The position numbers and the translations under genes are program-made. From positions 248,001 to 312,000 of the forward strand of contig JAODTK010004821.1 in NCBI GenBank assembly GCA_026419785.1: a DNA stretch of 64,000 nt, given 5' to 3'. Every line of letters begins with the position of its first letter. Positions within the stretch are counted from its first letter, which is position 1. Below are positions 61,906 through 64,000 of the stretch, in pieces. This stretch comes from Sclerodactyla briareus (lineage: Eukaryota; Echinodermata; Holothuroidea; Dendrochirotida; Sclerodactylidae). The notes under the pieces are model-generated. The model worked only from the letters and a program-made list of their open reading frames with translations, was not told the DNA's origin and made no database searches.

Positions 61906-62208
61906 GGTTCAGCAAAATATCCTATGCAATACGCAGTACAAGATCAGTGTTACTCAGTGAGCAAACCATCTTGGAAAGCTGTTCTCCATCTTTATGATTC
62001 AAGCAACCAATCATGCTACATTGAAACACCCAGGCGCGCGCAGTCCATGTGGTTGGGGTTTGATTATTTGAATTCGCCAGACCTTTGCACTCTACGTAGT
62101 CATGCTATAGTGCATTTGATTGGTGATCATACTCGCATACGTATTGAAGGCAATGCCATATTCATGACCTGCTCACTGACAAATCCAACAAGACGTTCTG
62201 GTGGACAG
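61906..62208 (+). CDS. probable exon of unidentified gene, plus strand
   Basis: The acceptor TTTTGCCCTCACAG is good; the donor after 62208 (GACAG|GTCCAG) is acceptable. The 303 bp are open in phase 0 for 101 codons. The text is varied, with four cysteines: KYPMQYAVQDQCYSVSKPSW, then LYDSSNQSCYIETPRRAQSM, then SPDLCTLRSHAIVHLIG. It looks like a folded extracellular or lumenal domain. No family recognised. Confidence 0.4.
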
Positions 62209-62520
62209 GTCCAGGACCGTAATAGCTCTATGGTCAAAGTGCTATGAGAAAGCATTGAGCTGAATGGATAGCCATAACAGGAGAAACAGTGATCAGCTGC
62301 TTCCCAAAACTTTACCTGGTTTTTTCGGGGTCCTACGAACGATGAGAACCCATCTCCTACGTAAACCTCGCCCCCACCCCTTCTTTTTTAGCCCACTGGT
62401 CTCTTTCCAGCCAAATTAAGCCCTATCTCAACTGGCTACCCCATCATCCTCTCTCGCTCCAGGATACTCTGATGTTGTAGGGTTTAATTTCGCCAGAATG
62501 AGACTAGTAGGCTTGAAAGG

Positions 62521-62532
62521 AGGGGGGGGGGG
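62521..62532. repeat. poly-G tract
   Basis: A run of about twelve G. A run of about twelve C lies at 62640-62651. Confidence 0.75.
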
Positions 62533-62946
62533 ACAAGGTGTAAGGACAAGGTTGAGGAGTGAAGAAGACCAGAGCACCTCGATCAAGAACTAGCATTCAA
62601 CTGGAACTAAAGCAGGGTGTACCCAACACACAAGTTCACCCCCCCCCCCCCACCTTCCGTCAATCTTATGCCTCCCATTCTCAAGGATAGGCACCACGCA
62701 GCTTTTTTAATTTGCATGTATATTCGATTTAGAGCCAGTTTTTTACCCCTTCCTGACATTGCCTCAGTGGCAATCTCTCTTCTCCTTTGCTAAATCTTCA
62801 TAATATGGATTAATAAAAGCAAATATTTGTCTACTCCATGCATTATTTCTGATATTATATAACATTCCTCACAGATTAGCGATCTGATACCTCAACAATG
62901 GTGGGATGAAGCTAAATTTATTTTTTCTGCTGCCATTGCGCTCCAG

Positions 62947-63119
62947 GAACAGAATATTCCGGGTTCAAAACCCAGCAATTGTCACCAATTCCCACAGCTT
63001 GATTGGGACAGATTTGCTTTATGATGCCGCAATATTGTACACCATATACGTCTTTGTTGGGATCACAGTGCTCACAGCAGGACCCTCAAGTGTCTCAGGA
63101 TTCCTCTACACTACATCAT
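62947..63119 (+). CDS. possible exon with hydrophobic segment, plus strand
   Basis: A pyrimidine-rich acceptor ending GCTCCAG precedes 62947, and a consensus donor GTGAGTGA follows 63119. The frame is open: RNRIFRVQNPAIVTNSHSLI, then AAILYTIYVFVGITVLTAG, a membrane-length hydrophobic run, then SSVSGFLYTTS. Its entry phase does not match the exit phase of 61906-62208, so another exon would have to lie between. The GGGTTCAAAACCC inside resembles a tRNA B box, so a SINE origin is possible. Confidence 0.33.
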
Positions 63120-64000
63120 GTGAGTGATCTTAAGGGATGATGGTGTTTGGAAATATCGTCCACACAATATGTGGCTGTTAGGTTCATGTTGTGCAGCAGT
63201 CACGCCACTTAGCAGGTGGCAGTTTAAAGGAGTTTCTGGGAGGGGGATGAACATGATGTGACCGCTAGACTCATGCCACCTTCGGCTGGCGACTTGGCAC
63301 AAAGCGACAGGAATACATTGAAAAAAGACCCTTGGATCACTGGAATACCTCCCAATTTTCCAAACACTATATTCCACATTCCATGAACCATTGGGGGCTG
63401 GGGCACCCACCAAATTTTGGGAGCACCACCCACCCAGCCCCATGATCTGCCAGAGGAGACTACTGCATTGTACAAATAAGTATTCGCCAGACTCATGAGG
63501 CATTCCAAATTCACAGGCCAGAACAGTGTGTATTAAAGACCACCCTGGGTTGGGGTTTAGGGTTAGGGGATTCAACCCCCCCCAACTTTCATTGGTGTCC
63601 CCACCCTTTTTTTTGCACCATAACGGTTGTTTTTTTTTTTTGTTTTTTCCACAAGATTTTGCCACTGTGGTGTGCAAGGATCTTAGACCCCCCCCCCCAA
63701 CCATTACACCACACTGCCGTACCAACACTCAGTCAAATGTTTGGGAATGAATCAGACAGTTTCTCACTTTTTATTTATCTCTGCGAACATTGCACAAATC
63801 CATATTTCTTACTTGAGGAAAAATGGCATGAAGCATTCCTCATAAATATAAGGAAATCACCTCATTCTCTCTTTGACATAAAACAAACACATCCATTGTG
63901 CCTGTTCACAGAAAGTGTGCGCTCACCGCTAGCTCACCAGTTCAGGAGGGGAGGGAGTGTTGGTGAGATGGTGTAGGATCGCATCTAGACAGATTTTCAA

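Noticed and set aside
63111..63728. Longest open stretch in the window (205 codons, minus strand)
   Set aside because: It runs through homopolymers and low-complexity text (KNKKKKQ, repeated W/G-rich text), overlaps the better-supported plus-strand donor at 63119, and shows no domain. Length alone is not enough in 64 kb.
1..64000. CRISPR arrays, rRNA genes, prokaryotic operons, integrated viruses
   Set aside because: No regularly spaced short repeats with unique spacers, no rRNA core sequences and no long intact ORFs were seen. The minisatellite at 20.65 kb has no spacers.

Overview
This is animal nuclear DNA with low gene density. It has long AT-rich introns, many dispersed repeats, poly-G/C tracts, and no rRNA, operon or prokaryotic feature. 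A DIRS-type tyrosine-recombinase retrotransposon, a CR1/RTE-like LINE end, tRNA-headed SINEs and repeats rich in TGACCT together suggest a marine invertebrate, possibly a deuterostome such as an echinoderm, hemichordate or amphioxus. I cannot name the species, and this assignment is inference.

Layout. Positions 1-4080 (minus strand) hold a decayed DIRS-like retrotransposon, with ORF1-like, RT-RNase H and tyrosine recombinase remnants; it is cut off by the window start. From about 4.6 to 38.1 kb, also on the minus strand, lie at least 13 short exons encoding Gly-X-Y repeats. They have good AG/GT splice signals and sit mostly 1-4 kb apart. Exon sizes cluster just off 45, 54, 99 and 108 bp, the exon sizes of fibrillar collagen genes. 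Both ends of the gene lie outside the recognised part: no C-propeptide or signal peptide was found. Nearly every exon carries small indels that break the frame while the splice signals stay intact. This points to assembly error more than to a dead gene.

The introns hold a CR1/RTE-like LINE end (16.8-17.3 kb, with a second 3' end at 7.7 kb), an 80/81-bp minisatellite (20.65-21.13 kb), and a 1.5-kb direct tandem duplication (29.4-32.5 kb) whose copies differ mainly by indels. Upstream of the collagen exons is a 2,234-bp long-terminal-inverted-repeat element (39417-41650) with a clean 6-bp target-site duplication. It matches no superfamily that I can name and is the most distinctive mobile element here. 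A tRNA-headed SINE lies next to it.

From 44 to 64 kb the DNA is repeat-dominated: TGACCT-rich repeats, a 1.8-kb element with internal tandem arrays (52.4-54.2 kb), and SINE/LINE tails. Scattered through 54-63 kb are short open stretches on the plus strand with plausible splice sites. The best are at 61906-62208 and 62947-63119. They may be exons of an unidentified gene.
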